9,531 bases of DNA from Eubacterium sp. UBA5416 (GCA_002409525.1 DHNM01000044.1:1-9531); one strand, 5' to 3'; positions 1 through 7,170 are shown, counted from the stretch's first letter. Notes: generated from the sequence alone by a model not told the origin. Numbers and translations are program-made.

Positions 1-329
1 ATCAACATAAAGCAGCCAAAGATGAACACAAAACCATAGATCTGTAAAAACCATCCAAGTCCCTTTCCACCGATAAACAGATAACTATCCGATGTTTTTT
101 CAAATGGAAATTTCTGTCCTAAATAGTATACTAATGCGCAATATAAAGTGGTTGCTGCCGCTCCGCCTATAATAGCCACGATAGATCTCGGGAAACCCCA
201 TGACCCAAAGAACTGCAGGATTTCATTCCCTGACGCAAATCCGGCACCTATGGAATAGGAAATGAACGCACCTACAGTTGCCATTATAGGCTTAATCCGA
301 TTTTTACTTTCGCTTTCTTTAACTTTCAC
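1..329 (-). CDS. YkvI-like LeuT-fold membrane transporter, N-terminal part (runs off left edge)
   Basis: Seen: an open frame of 109 codons reads from a GTG at 329 to the left edge without a stop. An AAAGGAG ribosome site lies 7 bases before the GTG, which makes GTG the likely start; the first in-frame ATG is about 15 codons in and has no such site. After a short charged N-terminus (VKVKESESKNR) comes a hydrophobic segment with the glycine-rich break SIGAGFASGNEILQFF. Two more membrane segments follow, around residues 43-65 and 91-109. Known: a GAGFASG-type interruption in TM1 is typical of the YkvI group of LeuT-fold membrane proteins, whose substrates are mostly unknown. Inferred: the gene is probably co-transcribed with the BCCT transporter 65 bp upstream, as no terminator is visible between them. 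Its substrate cannot be read from this fragment. Confidence 0.8.
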   Translation of the reverse strand, partial: MKVKESESKNRIKPIMATVGAFISYSIGAGFASGNEILQFFGSWGFPRSIVAIIGGAAATTLYCALVYYLGQKFPFEKTSDSYLFIGGKGLGWFLQIYGFVFIFGCFML

Positions 330-394
330 AAATAATCTCCTTTGATTTTCTACTTTACAGTTTTAATATGTCTTAATCTGATTTTTCTAATACT

Positions 395-1894
395 TCATCG
401 TTTTTCTGATTTTAATGCCTTTACCAATGAAGCACAGGCAAATATCATGATAAACAGAAACGGGAATGCCGCAACAATGGATATTGTCTGAAGCGGCGTC
501 AGTCCTCCGGCAATCAAAAGTGCTACTGCCATTACGGACTGAATAACACCCCATAATATCTTTTTTCCATTTCCAGGATTTAATTCACCTTCTGAGGTCA
601 AAGAAGCCAGAACAAAAGTCCCTGAGTTTGCCGACGTAATGAAAAAGGTACATATCAGTACCATGGCAGTCAGGGACAGTACAATACCTAACGGATACTT
701 CTGCATTACAACAAATAAACCTGTTTCCGGGACTTCCGCAATTTTCTTTAATGCGCTCATAGACAACCCTCCGGTCTCACCGAGGTGAAGTCCCAATGTT
801 CCCATAATTGCGAACCATACAATTGATCCAAGGCTTGGTGCGATCACAACTCCCATAACAAATTCCCGGATTGTTCTGCCTTTCGAGATTCTTGCAATGA
901 AGGTTCCGACAAAAGGAGCCCATGCAATCCACCATGCCCAGTAAAATATTCTCCATTTTTCTACCCAGGAATTATCTCCGTAAGTACTGATGGAAAAACT
1001 ATCTTGAACAAAATTCCCGATATACTGTCCCAGACCATTCATAAGGTTCTGAACCATTTCCAGCCTTGGGCCAACAATAACGGTCACAATCATCAGTGCG
1101 AACGCGATAAAAAGATTTGCATTTGATATCATCTGAATACCTTTATCTATACCGGATACGGCCGTCCATATATAGATAACTGAAATTACAGTAATAATAA
1201 TAATCTGTACCAGCAGCGTATTCGGAATACCAAACAGATAGTTGAGGCCACTGTTAATCTGAAGTACGCCTAAGCCAAGAGAAGTTACAATACCGGCAAC
1301 TGTCGCAAATACTGCAAGTATATCAATGATCTTCCCTATTGGACCTTTCACACCCTTTTCACCAATCAACGGTTCAAAAATAACGCTGATAAGCCCTGGC
1401 TTTTTCTTTCGAAACTGAAAATATCCCAATGCAAGTCCAATGACTGCAAAACCTGCCCATGGATGAACTCCCCAGTGCATAAAGGAAGAACGCATAGCAA
1501 AATCCGCAGCCTCAGGAGTTCCCGGCTCAATGCCTGCCATCGGACTGACATAATGTGAGATAGGCTCGGCAACTCCCCAGAACACAAGCCCAACTCCCAT
1601 ACCAGATCCAAAGAGCATGGCAAACCAGGATATTGTCTTATATTCCGGTCTTGAATCGTCAGGCCCCAGGCGAATTTTTCCAAACTTGCTACATGCAATA
1701 ACTATAGCAAAAATCACAAAAAAAGTCATTGCTAAAAGATACAGCCAGCCAAAATCCCTGGTCAGAAATTTCAAAACTGCATTAGACACCTTTAAAAAAT
1801 TCTTATTCGCAACTATTGCCCAGATTACAATAGCACCAGTAAGTGCAAGTGATACATAAAAAACAAAATTATCTGGTTTCTTCTTTTTTTCCAT
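395..1894 (-). CDS. BCCT-family betaine/carnitine/choline transporter
   Basis: A 499-residue polytopic membrane protein that should import a quaternary-ammonium compound such as a betaine, carnitine or choline. Seen: the BCCT glycine stretch GSGMGVGLVFWGVAEP (residues 96-111); MHWGVHPWAGF (139-149); the Trp-rich segment FYWAWWIAWAPFVG (317-330) followed by ARISKGRTIREF; and FFITSANSG (417-425). Known from BetP: aromatic-box residues in TM4 and TM8 cage the trimethylammonium group, and a Thr-Ser pair helps form the Na2 site. By alignment by eye these are W141, W146, F149 and W322 for the box, and T420/S421 for Na2. Inferred: it is sodium-coupled rather than a CaiT-type exchanger. The cytoplasmic tail is only about ten residues, so the long BetP-type osmosensing C-terminus is missing, which favours nutrient uptake over osmotic regulation. 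The ATG has GAAGGGG 7 bases upstream. It is probably first in an operon with the YkvI-like gene. Exact substrate unknown. Confidence 0.95.
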   Translation of the reverse strand: MEKKKKPDNFVFYVSLALTGAIVIWAIVANKNFLKVSNAVLKFLTRDFGWLYLLAMTFFVIFAIVIACSKFGKIRLGPDDSRPEYKTISWFAMLFGSGMGVGLVFWGVAEPISHYVSPMAGIEPGTPEAADFAMRSSFMHWGVHPWAGFAVIGLALGYFQFRKKKPGLISVIFEPLIGEKGVKGPIGKIIDILAVFATVAGIVTSLGLGVLQINSGLNYLFGIPNTLLVQIIIITVISVIYIWTAVSGIDKGIQMISNANLFIAFALMIVTVIVGPRLEMVQNLMNGLGQYIGNFVQDSFSISTYGDNSWVEKWRIFYWAWWIAWAPFVGTFIARISKGRTIREFVMGVVIAPSLGSIVWFAIMGTLGLHLGETGGLSMSALKKIAEVPETGLFVVMQKYPLGIVLSLTAMVLICTFFITSANSGTFVLASLTSEGELNPGNGKKILWGVIQSVMAVALLIAGGLTPLQTISIVAAFPFLFIMIFACASLVKALKSEKR

Positions 1895-1976
1895 CTTTAT
1901 ACCCCTTCATCCTTAACCATGACAGTTGCCTTTACGACAGTTTTCTGACAACTCATAGGCACTCTTTAGATAATGA

Positions 1977-1988
1977 TTACAATTGTAA
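1977..1988. promoter_or_regulatory. Perfect 12-bp palindrome overlapping the BCCT -10
   Basis: TTACAATTGTAA is a perfect inverted repeat that overlaps the candidate -10 hexamer of the BCCT promoter and the bases just downstream. Its position fits an operator, but I cannot name a regulator, and a 12-bp palindrome in AT-rich DNA can occur by chance. Confidence 0.25.
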
Positions 1989-2010
1989 CAGATATCAAAG
2001 GAAATATCTA
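1982..2010 (-). promoter_or_regulatory. Candidate promoter for the BCCT gene (extended -10)
   Basis: On the minus strand TGTTACAAT (1982-1990) reads as an extended -10 (TGn followed by TACAAT). Seventeen bases further upstream is a weak -35, TAGATA (2005-2010), with four of six consensus bases. Transcription would start near 1975 and leave a leader of about 80 nt. The assignment is by eye; the weak -35 and AT-rich surroundings make it tentative. Confidence 0.4.
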
Positions 2011-2028
2011 ACCAACGTAGAACTTCAT

Positions 2029-2043
2029 TCGTCATTTTGACGA
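2029..2043. promoter_or_regulatory. Short palindrome TCGTCATTTTGACGA, possible operator
   Basis: Six-base arms (TCGTCA/TGACGA) flank a 3-base centre. It lies about 20 bases upstream of the candidate BCCT -35, where an activator could bind. It has more G+C than the surrounding AT-rich DNA. No regulator is recognised, and the function is an inference from position only. Confidence 0.22.
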
Positions 2044-2288
2044 TAAACAAAAGAGCGTTTTTTCAAATATTAGAGTTCATAAAGTGCTCCTATCAGATAT
2101 ATTTTAACATTCTTTCCAACTTCTATTCTAATTATTTCAAAATGCAATTATTATTGAATGTATAATATTTATTTTCACTATCTTATCCTTTTATATATCA
2201 ATTATATGAATTTATATTTTGTTTATAATTTAACGCCTTTTTTATTACATGCAATCCAATTTAATTGTTTTTATCTTTGATTTGTCCA

Positions 2289-2317
2289 TTGACTATCCCA
2301 GTTAAATCGTATAAGAT
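2289..2317 (+). promoter_or_regulatory. Candidate promoter for the solute-binding-protein gene
   Basis: TTGACT (2289-2294) and TAAGAT (2312-2317) are separated by 17 bases, with the -35 matching five and the -10 four of six consensus bases. The start would fall near 2324, giving a leader of roughly 57 nt. No catabolite-control (cre) site was found by eye near it. Confidence 0.45.
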
Positions 2318-2367
2318 TTTAGCTATATTTCATGTGGCTCTTGCATATATCACGGTCACAAGGCTAT

Positions 2368-2373
2368 GGGAGG
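2368..2373 (+). promoter_or_regulatory. Ribosome binding site that fixes the start at 2381
   Basis: GGGAGG lies 7 bases before the ATG at 2381. An in-frame ATG at 2366 overlaps this site and has no ribosome site of its own. It would also add MGGNE in front of a clean lipoprotein signal peptide, so the start at 2381 is preferred. Confidence 0.8.
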
Positions 2374-2380
2374 AAATGAA

Positions 2381-3913
2381 ATGAAGAAAAAATCACTATA
2401 TGTATTGTTATCAGCTGTTACAGCCGGTACTCTACTGGCCGGCTGCGGTGGTTCCGGTACATCCAAAGAGAAAGCTTCCGATTCGAACGCAAAGATTGAA
2501 AAGCCGGATACGATCAAACTGATGGTAGATGGAACGCTCTGGACAAAAGAGAATGCTCAAGACAAATGGATTGCAAAATGGGAAGAACTGACAGGTGTGA
2601 AACTAGAGATTGTGCAACCTGATCACGATGCCTACTACGATGTACTGGGGCAGACATTTGCAAGCGGCCCTGAGAACTGGCCAGATGTTGTGATTCTGGA
2701 TCCCACATACTATGCCGGTTATGCCCGTGAGGGAGCTCTCTGGGATATGTCCGATGCCTGGAAGAATTCCGAATTAAAATCTTCCGGCCGCATGAACAAC
2801 GAGGAACTGATTGACAGCCTATATTTGGACGGTAAACTTTACGGATTTACCAAATCAAGAGGAAATGGATGTGTCACCTACGTGAAGAAACAATGGCTTG
2901 ATAACTGTAATCTTGAGGTCCCGACCAATTATAATGAATATCTGAACATGCTCAAAAGCTTTACTGAGGGCGATCCAGATGGAGACGGTGTCAAGGGAAA
3001 CACCTATGGTGTTTCGGCTGCCGGACTGATCGGCGAGGAAATTCCTTATATCAATTATCTCCCTGAATTTTATCAGGATGCCTACCCGTCTTTCTATCAA
3101 AATGATGACGGAACCTGGGTAGATGGATTCACAGAAGATTCTATGAAGGATGCAATCCCCCGTATGCATGACGCTTATAAGGCAGGCTACATAGACAGAG
3201 AATCTCTGACAAATGGAACCAGTGACTGCCGAAATAAATTCTATGAAGATAAATTCGGTGTGTTTACTTACTGGTCCGGCGGATGGGCAACGAACCTTAA
3301 AAACAATCTTGAGGCAAATGGCAGGAACTCCGAACTTGTAGCACTTCCTCCAATCAAAGAAGTTGGAAAATATCTGGAACGCCGGCCGCCTGTATATGCC
3401 ATCACCTCTGCGTGTAAAAATCCCGAAGGTGTTTTTAAATACTTTATCGAGACCATGGCCGACGGAGCAGATGTGCAGACATTATGGACTTACGGTGTAG
3501 AAGATATTCACTGGTCAGCAAAAGCAGAAACCGTTCTCGGAAATACTTATCAGGACGGTGAATTTCATATGAAAGAAAGCCTGGAAAAACCGGGAACCCA
3601 GTATGCAAAGGACAGCATGCTCGATGTTGACGATTATGTCAAAGAAGACCCCGGCAAAAATCAGGTAGCCGAGGAAGCAAAGGAAGCACAGAAGCTCTTT
3701 AATGAGAACTCAACACTTGCACCGGAATTTATCTCCACAGATGAGATGAGCCAGTATAACGGTGATCTCACGACGTTAAAAAAGTCAATCATCGCTGATG
3801 TTGTCACTCAGGACGTAGACATCGATACCGCTTACAAGCGTTTTGAAAATGAGGGCGGTACAGAATGGTCTAAGAAAATCGTGGATTCTCTCAATGCTCT
3901 TAAAAAGAGCTGA
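2381..3913 (+). CDS. Extracellular solute-binding lipoprotein (carbohydrate ABC transporter, family 1/LplA-like)
   Basis: A 510-residue lipid-anchored binding protein that should capture an oligosaccharide outside the membrane and pass it to an ABC importer. Seen: a positively charged N-terminus (MKKKS), a hydrophobic stretch, then the lipobox L19-A-G-C22 and a Gly/Ser/Lys-rich linker. The mature part starts with an IKLMVDGTLWT strand and has the PDVVILDPTYYAGYAREGAL segment typical of family 1 binding proteins. A D198-P-D-G-D-G loop resembles a calcium-binding EF-hand-type loop. The length exceeds that of maltose-binding-type proteins (about 400) but suits the larger LplA-like group. Inferred: uptake of plant glycan fragments, in keeping with the glycosidase and beta-helix remnant nearby. 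Odd: no permease or ATPase gene is next to it, and it has its own promoter and terminator, so it probably relies on a transporter encoded elsewhere. The ligand is unknown. Confidence 0.92.
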   Translation: MKKKSLYVLLSAVTAGTLLAGCGGSGTSKEKASDSNAKIEKPDTIKLMVDGTLWTKENAQDKWIAKWEELTGVKLEIVQPDHDAYYDVLGQTFASGPENWPDVVILDPTYYAGYAREGALWDMSDAWKNSELKSSGRMNNEELIDSLYLDGKLYGFTKSRGNGCVTYVKKQWLDNCNLEVPTNYNEYLNMLKSFTEGDPDGDGVKGNTYGVSAAGLIGEEIPYINYLPEFYQDAYPSFYQNDDGTWVDGFTEDSMKDAIPRMHDAYKAGYIDRESLTNGTSDCRNKFYEDKFGVFTYWSGGWATNLKNNLEANGRNSELVALPPIKEVGKYLERRPPVYAITSACKNPEGVFKYFIETMADGADVQTLWTYGVEDIHWSAKAETVLGNTYQDGEFHMKESLEKPGTQYAKDSMLDVDDYVKEDPGKNQVAEEAKEAQKLFNENSTLAPEFISTDEMSQYNGDLTTLKKSIIADVVTQDVDIDTAYKRFENEGGTEWSKKIVDSLNALKKS

Positions 3914-3925
3914 TAAAAGCATATG

Positions 3926-3976
3926 AAAAGCTCTGATAGAAGAATGAAGAATTCACTTCTATCAGAGCTTTTTACA
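3926..3976. terminator. Strong intrinsic terminator, likely bidirectional
   Basis: A perfect 17-bp stem (3926-3942 with 3956-3972) encloses a 13-base loop. The right arm ends in a run of T on the plus strand, and the left arm starts with a run of A, which is a T run on the minus strand. It starts 13 bases after the binding-protein stop and lies just beyond the converging gene that ends at 3998, so it can serve both. Confidence 0.92.
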
Positions 3977-3997
3977 GCACTTATAACACATGAATTG

Positions 3998-5701
3998 TTA
4001 CGAATTGTGTGCTATCTCCATTTGGTGAAACATCGTGATATTTCCAACGCCATAAATTCCCGTTGATCCAGTGAACAATACACCGCTTCCACCATATGGA
4101 TTTGAGTCAATCTTTGCTGCCAGATTTACTCTAGATGTCAGTCTCTCTTTATCATGAACCGGAAGCTCAGGTGACGAAGTCTCCACGTGCACACTGAAAA
4201 TTCCATCTTGTACAGTCATCAGAATTCTGCATCCTGTCCGAAAACTGGATGCTGTGACAGAGTTTGAAATTCTTGTTGTTTTCCCTTTCCGGTATTGCAT
4301 CAGAGTAAAGTCGACAGCCCTCGCCGATTTCACAGTTCTTGCAATTCGAATCGCATAACCCGACAGACTTTTCGTATCGAATTTAATATAAATATCTAAA
4401 TACTGACCTGCGCTGCCGAATCCCTGCCCCTGTGTTTTTCCCGGATCTGCAAGTACAAAGACAGTCATATCCTGATAAATGCCGCTGACTGGTGTATAGA
4501 GAAGCCTTGCACCCTGTATCAGGGGACACAAACCATAGCCCATTGCACCGTCAATTGCCGTTTTGTAGGCCCAGGAATCTCCTTCTTTTTCATCCCACTG
4601 CAGCCCTTCCATATCATCTGGTTTTATTGAATCTACTGTCCAGCAGCCCGGACGGATGAAAGGCTGATAAGAAGCAGGAAAGTTATGAAAATCAGTATGA
4701 ATCGCGTTCTCTTTTACATCTGCCGGGGATACTCTTTCAGAAGTGACTGCTGTAACAGCCGTCCCTTTTCTACCGGAACTGTATTTCGGTTCAATTACAG
4801 CATATAGATAATATCCCACATCTGCCGGAGTTAATTTATAAATTTTTTCAGGATGTCCCAGTGTCGAGACTGCTGTTGGCCATTTACCATTTCCAGAAAG
4901 TTCTGTACAGCGGTACCAGGTAATATTCGATTGATCAACTCTCGACTTTAAATCCAATTCATAATCAAGTTTCACTGCACCTGTTTTTAAGGCGTAGATT
5001 TCCGGCATTTTTATAAATTCCGGTGCCTCACTGACTTTCGGCTCCACTAGGATCTCACATGCCTCACCCAGTCCAGACTCCATCTTCGCATAGACAATAA
5101 CAGTTTTTCCCTCATTACACGTGTTTTTTCCGCATACCGTACAGGAATTATCCTCATTGACAGTCAGTGAAACATACCCTTCATCTCTTTTATCCGTCGA
5201 CCAGATAACAGTATCATCACTATCATTTTTTTGCTCTGTCTGTCCAAATCGAAACAGCTGATATGTCAGATGCGCATCTAATTCGCCAGATTCAATTTTA
5301 TCATGATCACACTGGATTGTGAGCATTGTAGGGATGGACGTATAATCTTCTCCATACTCCTCGCCGGCCTGGATGATCTGCTCTTTTACGCCCATAGGGT
5401 CCCAATCGTCTTCTCCACGCAGCAGGTTGTATGTATTATAAATAGTTTTCCCGTGATTGACTACTTTGTATGCTGTCAGAATCTGTTTATCCGTCATATC
5501 TATTGTATTCCTGGAGGCGTTCCCTCCGATAAGAATTGATTTTTTATTATGTGTCACATTCGACTGATAGCAGCGCAGATCAGATTTCGGATATTTGGTC
5601 CAGTCGATTTCAATTGGCAGATCATAATCACTGTCGAATGAACCATCCACGATCGTAACCGGTCCGCCAAGCTTCGTGAGATATTGATGCTGTTTTCTGC
5701 C
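3998..5701 (-). pseudogene. Distal fragment of the broken gene: last helix turns, Ig-like modules, ConA-like C-terminus
   Basis: This frame is open without interruption from 5701 to the stop at 3998 and could be called as a 550-residue protein from a GTG at 5650. That GTG is inside the beta-helix (VTIVDGSF) and has no ribosome site. Numbered from the GTG, residues 1-90 finish the helix (DLRCYQSNVT, YNTYNLLRGEDDWDPMGV). Residues 105-205 look like a bacterial Ig-like domain ending VIVYAKMESGLGEACEILV. Residues 207-310 look like a second beta-sandwich (ITWYRCTE, ADVGYYLYAVIEP). Residues 315-550 resemble a concanavalin A-like lectin/laminarinase fold with a predicted carbohydrate-binding role. 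The domain limits are by eye. It could still be expressed by read-through, but I see no promoter for it. Confidence 0.6.
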
Positions 5702-6140
5702 TCAATCCCGAATATCTTCGAATGGAAGGTGCAATTCAAAAACACAGCACCCGTTCCATGTGTCTCATAGATCGGACGATTTCCATAGAAGTCGAAATCA
5801 CATTCCAGATGAACCGTAGTTGCATTTAAGGCATCGTCGGTACTCTCGATATGACACTGATACATCAGCACACGACTGTCTGAAATAACAGGATTTGCAT
5901 TCAAGCGGCTGATAAAATGACAGTTGACCGCAGCAATTTTATCACCATCGCAGTGAAGCAGCTGAGCCTGTGTAATCGTGTCTGAGCACCTTTTTCGGCT
6001 CAAAGGCGAAATTAGCTTGTAATCCAAATCAACATTACAGTAATTTCCGACCGTAAGATTTTCCATCCGAAGTCCATCCCCAGATATATGCAGGTTTGTG
6101 AAATTACCGACCGCTCCCTGAGACTGTCCACGGTTTGCAA
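5554..6140 (-). pseudogene. Middle fragment of the broken gene: beta-helix core
   Basis: This frame opens near 6140 (ANRGQSQGAVGNF) and is in register with the beta-helix core until about 5700. It then runs out of register to a stop at 5554, so its last 45 or so residues (beginning SRSLADRLRS) are not native. The core shows stacked rungs: LTVGNYCNVDL, IAAVNCHFISRLN, VLMYQCHIESTDD, VHLECDFDFYG, AVFLNCTFHSK. The ATG at 6066 has no ribosome site and is not a credible start. On its own this piece would be a truncated helix with no known activity. Confidence 0.65.
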
Positions 6141-6252
6141 AAAGGTGAGATACATGCAGTCGATCGCAAGTCCATAAGGAACAGAAAAATTCTCCGGTCT
6201 GCGAATCTGATCATCATCCGGGTCGTCCACCCAATAGACATAGGGGGCTTCA

Positions 6253-6304
6253 GAAAACAATAAAGAAGAGACTGGTTCAAAAAATGAAACAGTCTCTCTT
6301 TATT
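6253..6304 (-). terminator. Intrinsic terminator after the rubrerythrin gene
   Basis: On the minus strand AATAAAGAGAGACTG (6290-6304) pairs with CAGTCTCTTCTTTATT (6259-6274) with one bulged base. An inner TTCA/TGAA extension surrounds a T-rich loop. A TTGTTTTC tract follows. It sits 66 bases past the rubrerythrin stop codon, the normal place for an operon end. Confidence 0.8.
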
Positions 6305-6369
6305 GCAGCTCAATGCGCTATCAGAACTATTCTGTGCTTTAGCTCATAAAATCCTGTAAACATCTGTTA

Positions 6370-7047
6370 TTAATAATTCTCTGTCATACGCTCAAAGAAA
6401 GCCTTCGGATGAGCACATACCGGGCAGATCTCCGGGGCTTCATCGCCCTCATATATGTATCCACAGTTACGGCATTTCCATCCCTTAGGTGCATCACCTT
6501 TGAACGATTTGTCATCCTGAAAGGATTTCAGAAGCTTATTATAGCGTTTCTCGTGACTGGCTTCAACCTTTGCAACACCTTCGAACTTCTCAGCTAAATC
6601 ATAAAATCCCTCTTCACGGGCATCTTTAGCCATCTGAACATACATATCTGTCCACTCATAGTTCTCACCTGCAGCGGCATCTCTTAAGTTCTCATCAATA
6701 TCACCGATTCCGTGAAATTCTTTGAACCACATTTTTGCATGCTCTTTTTCCTGATTTGCTGTCTCAAGAAAGATAGCAGCCATCTGCTCATATCCTGCTT
6801 TTTTTGCAGCTGAGGCATAGAATGTGTATTTATTGCGGGCCTTAGACTCACCGGCAAAAGCATCCTCTAGGTTCTTCTCCGTCTTTGTTCCCGAATATTT
6901 TGATTTAGACTCGCCGGAATCATTCTTATCTGCATCATCTTCCTGTAAAGAAAATTCTGATGCGGGAGCCTTACAGACTGGACATTGTTCCGGCGGCTGC
7001 TCTCCCTCATAAACATAACCACATACACCACAAACCCATTTCTTCAT
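6370..7047 (-). CDS. rbr: Rubrerythrin with both N- and C-terminal rubredoxin domains
   Basis: A cytoplasmic, 225-residue non-haem iron protein that should reduce hydrogen peroxide to water with electrons from NAD(P)H via rubredoxin-type carriers. Seen: an N-terminal rubredoxin-like knuckle pair C6-x2-C9-GYVYEG and C22-PV-C25, then an acidic Ser/Lys linker (about 33-55). The di-iron four-helix domain follows with FAGESKAR (E67), NQEKEHAK (E100-x2-H103), E128-x2-E131 and VEASHEKRY (E162-x2-H165). A second rubredoxin domain, C192-x2-C195-GYIYEG and C208-PV-C211, ends the protein. Known: classical rubrerythrin has the rubredoxin only at the C-terminus and reverse rubrerythrin only at the N-terminus, so this is a three-domain form. 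The ATG at 7047 is chosen; a GTG at 7050 is better spaced (7 bases) from AAAGGA and adds one Met. The gene lies 123 bp after perR with no clear promoter between, so it is probably in one PerR-controlled operon. Confidence 0.95.
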   Translation of the reverse strand: MKKWVCGVCGYVYEGEQPPEQCPVCKAPASEFSLQEDDADKNDSGESKSKYSGTKTEKNLEDAFAGESKARNKYTFYASAAKKAGYEQMAAIFLETANQEKEHAKMWFKEFHGIGDIDENLRDAAAGENYEWTDMYVQMAKDAREEGFYDLAEKFEGVAKVEASHEKRYNKLLKSFQDDKSFKGDAPKGWKCRNCGYIYEGDEAPEICPVCAHPKAFFERMTENY

Positions 7048-7137
7048 CACTAATACTTCCTTTCATTTTTATTTGCATATACTGATCTCACCTAAAAACA
7101 TCTGTAACTGATGATCCAATTACCGAATAGTGAAATC

Positions 7138-7150
7138 AGTAATCGTTACT
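7138..7150. promoter_or_regulatory. Palindrome in the perR-rubrerythrin gap
   Basis: AGTAATCGTTACT has perfect 5-base arms around a 3-base centre, 21 bases past the perR stop. It does not match the PerR consensus well. It could be a second operator for rubrerythrin or a weak RNA hairpin that tunes read-through. No -10/-35 pair was found close by. Confidence 0.2.
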
Positions 7151-7170
7151 AAATTCAATGATACTACAAA

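Larger units (their letters stand above)
1895..2380. other. Divergent intergenic region, AT-rich
   Basis: These 486 bases separate the minus-strand BCCT gene from the plus-strand solute-binding-protein gene. The left part (about 1895-2045) holds the BCCT leader, its candidate promoter, two short palindromes and a GACAGTT word repeated at 1921 and 1936. The middle (about 2045-2280) is very rich in A and T, with several TATAAT-like words but no well-placed -35. The right end carries the candidate promoter of the binding protein. I see no convincing coding sequence, structured RNA or riboswitch here. Confidence 0.7.
3998..6260 (-). pseudogene. Broken pectinesterase/pectate-lyase-like beta-helix gene: two frameshifts and a missing 5' end
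   Basis: Three minus-strand reading frames carry successive parts of one protein. The first runs from about 6260 to 6140 and contains APYVYWVDDPDDDQIRRPEN and VPYGLAIDC. The second runs from about 6140 to 5700 and contains RGQSQGAVGNF, GNYCNVDLDY, ITQAQLLHCDGDKI and ESTDDAL. The third runs from about 5700 to 3998 and contains YLTKLGGPVTIVDGSF and DLRCYQSNVT. Rungs of the form xVxxxNCxF recur, as in right-handed beta-helices. The second shift is repaired by one extra A in the A4 run at 5693-5696. The first is repaired by one extra T at the five-base run 6139-6143, although a larger deletion is possible. With both repaired the frame is 754 codons with no internal stop. No start codon with a ribosome site exists at the 5' end, and the frame begins right at the rubrerythrin terminator. 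Known: related proteins act on, or bind, pectic polysaccharide. Inferred: an inactive remnant, unless the indels are sequencing errors. Confidence 0.75.

Noticed and set aside
1843..2040. 65-codon plus-strand ORF over the BCCT start and leader
   Set aside because: It is antisense to the BCCT start and promoter, with low-complexity residues and no ribosome site.
2366..2380. Upstream ATG giving the binding protein five extra residues (MGGNE)
   Set aside because: It overlaps the GGGAGG ribosome site that serves the ATG at 2381, has no site of its own, and would spoil a standard lipoprotein signal peptide.
1895..2380. Riboswitch or structured leader RNA in the long intergenic region
   Set aside because: The region is mostly simple AT-rich sequence; no recognisable aptamer core or leader terminator was seen on either strand.
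5650..5720. Programmed -1 ribosomal frameshift in the beta-helix gene
   Set aside because: No X-XXY-YYZ slippery heptamer and no evident downstream stem were found; the missing 5' end and the second shift favour decay or sequencing error.
6104..6313. 69-codon ORF across the rubrerythrin terminator
   Set aside because: It reads through the terminator hairpin and overlaps the real beta-helix frame (DDPDDDQIRRPEN) in a different register.
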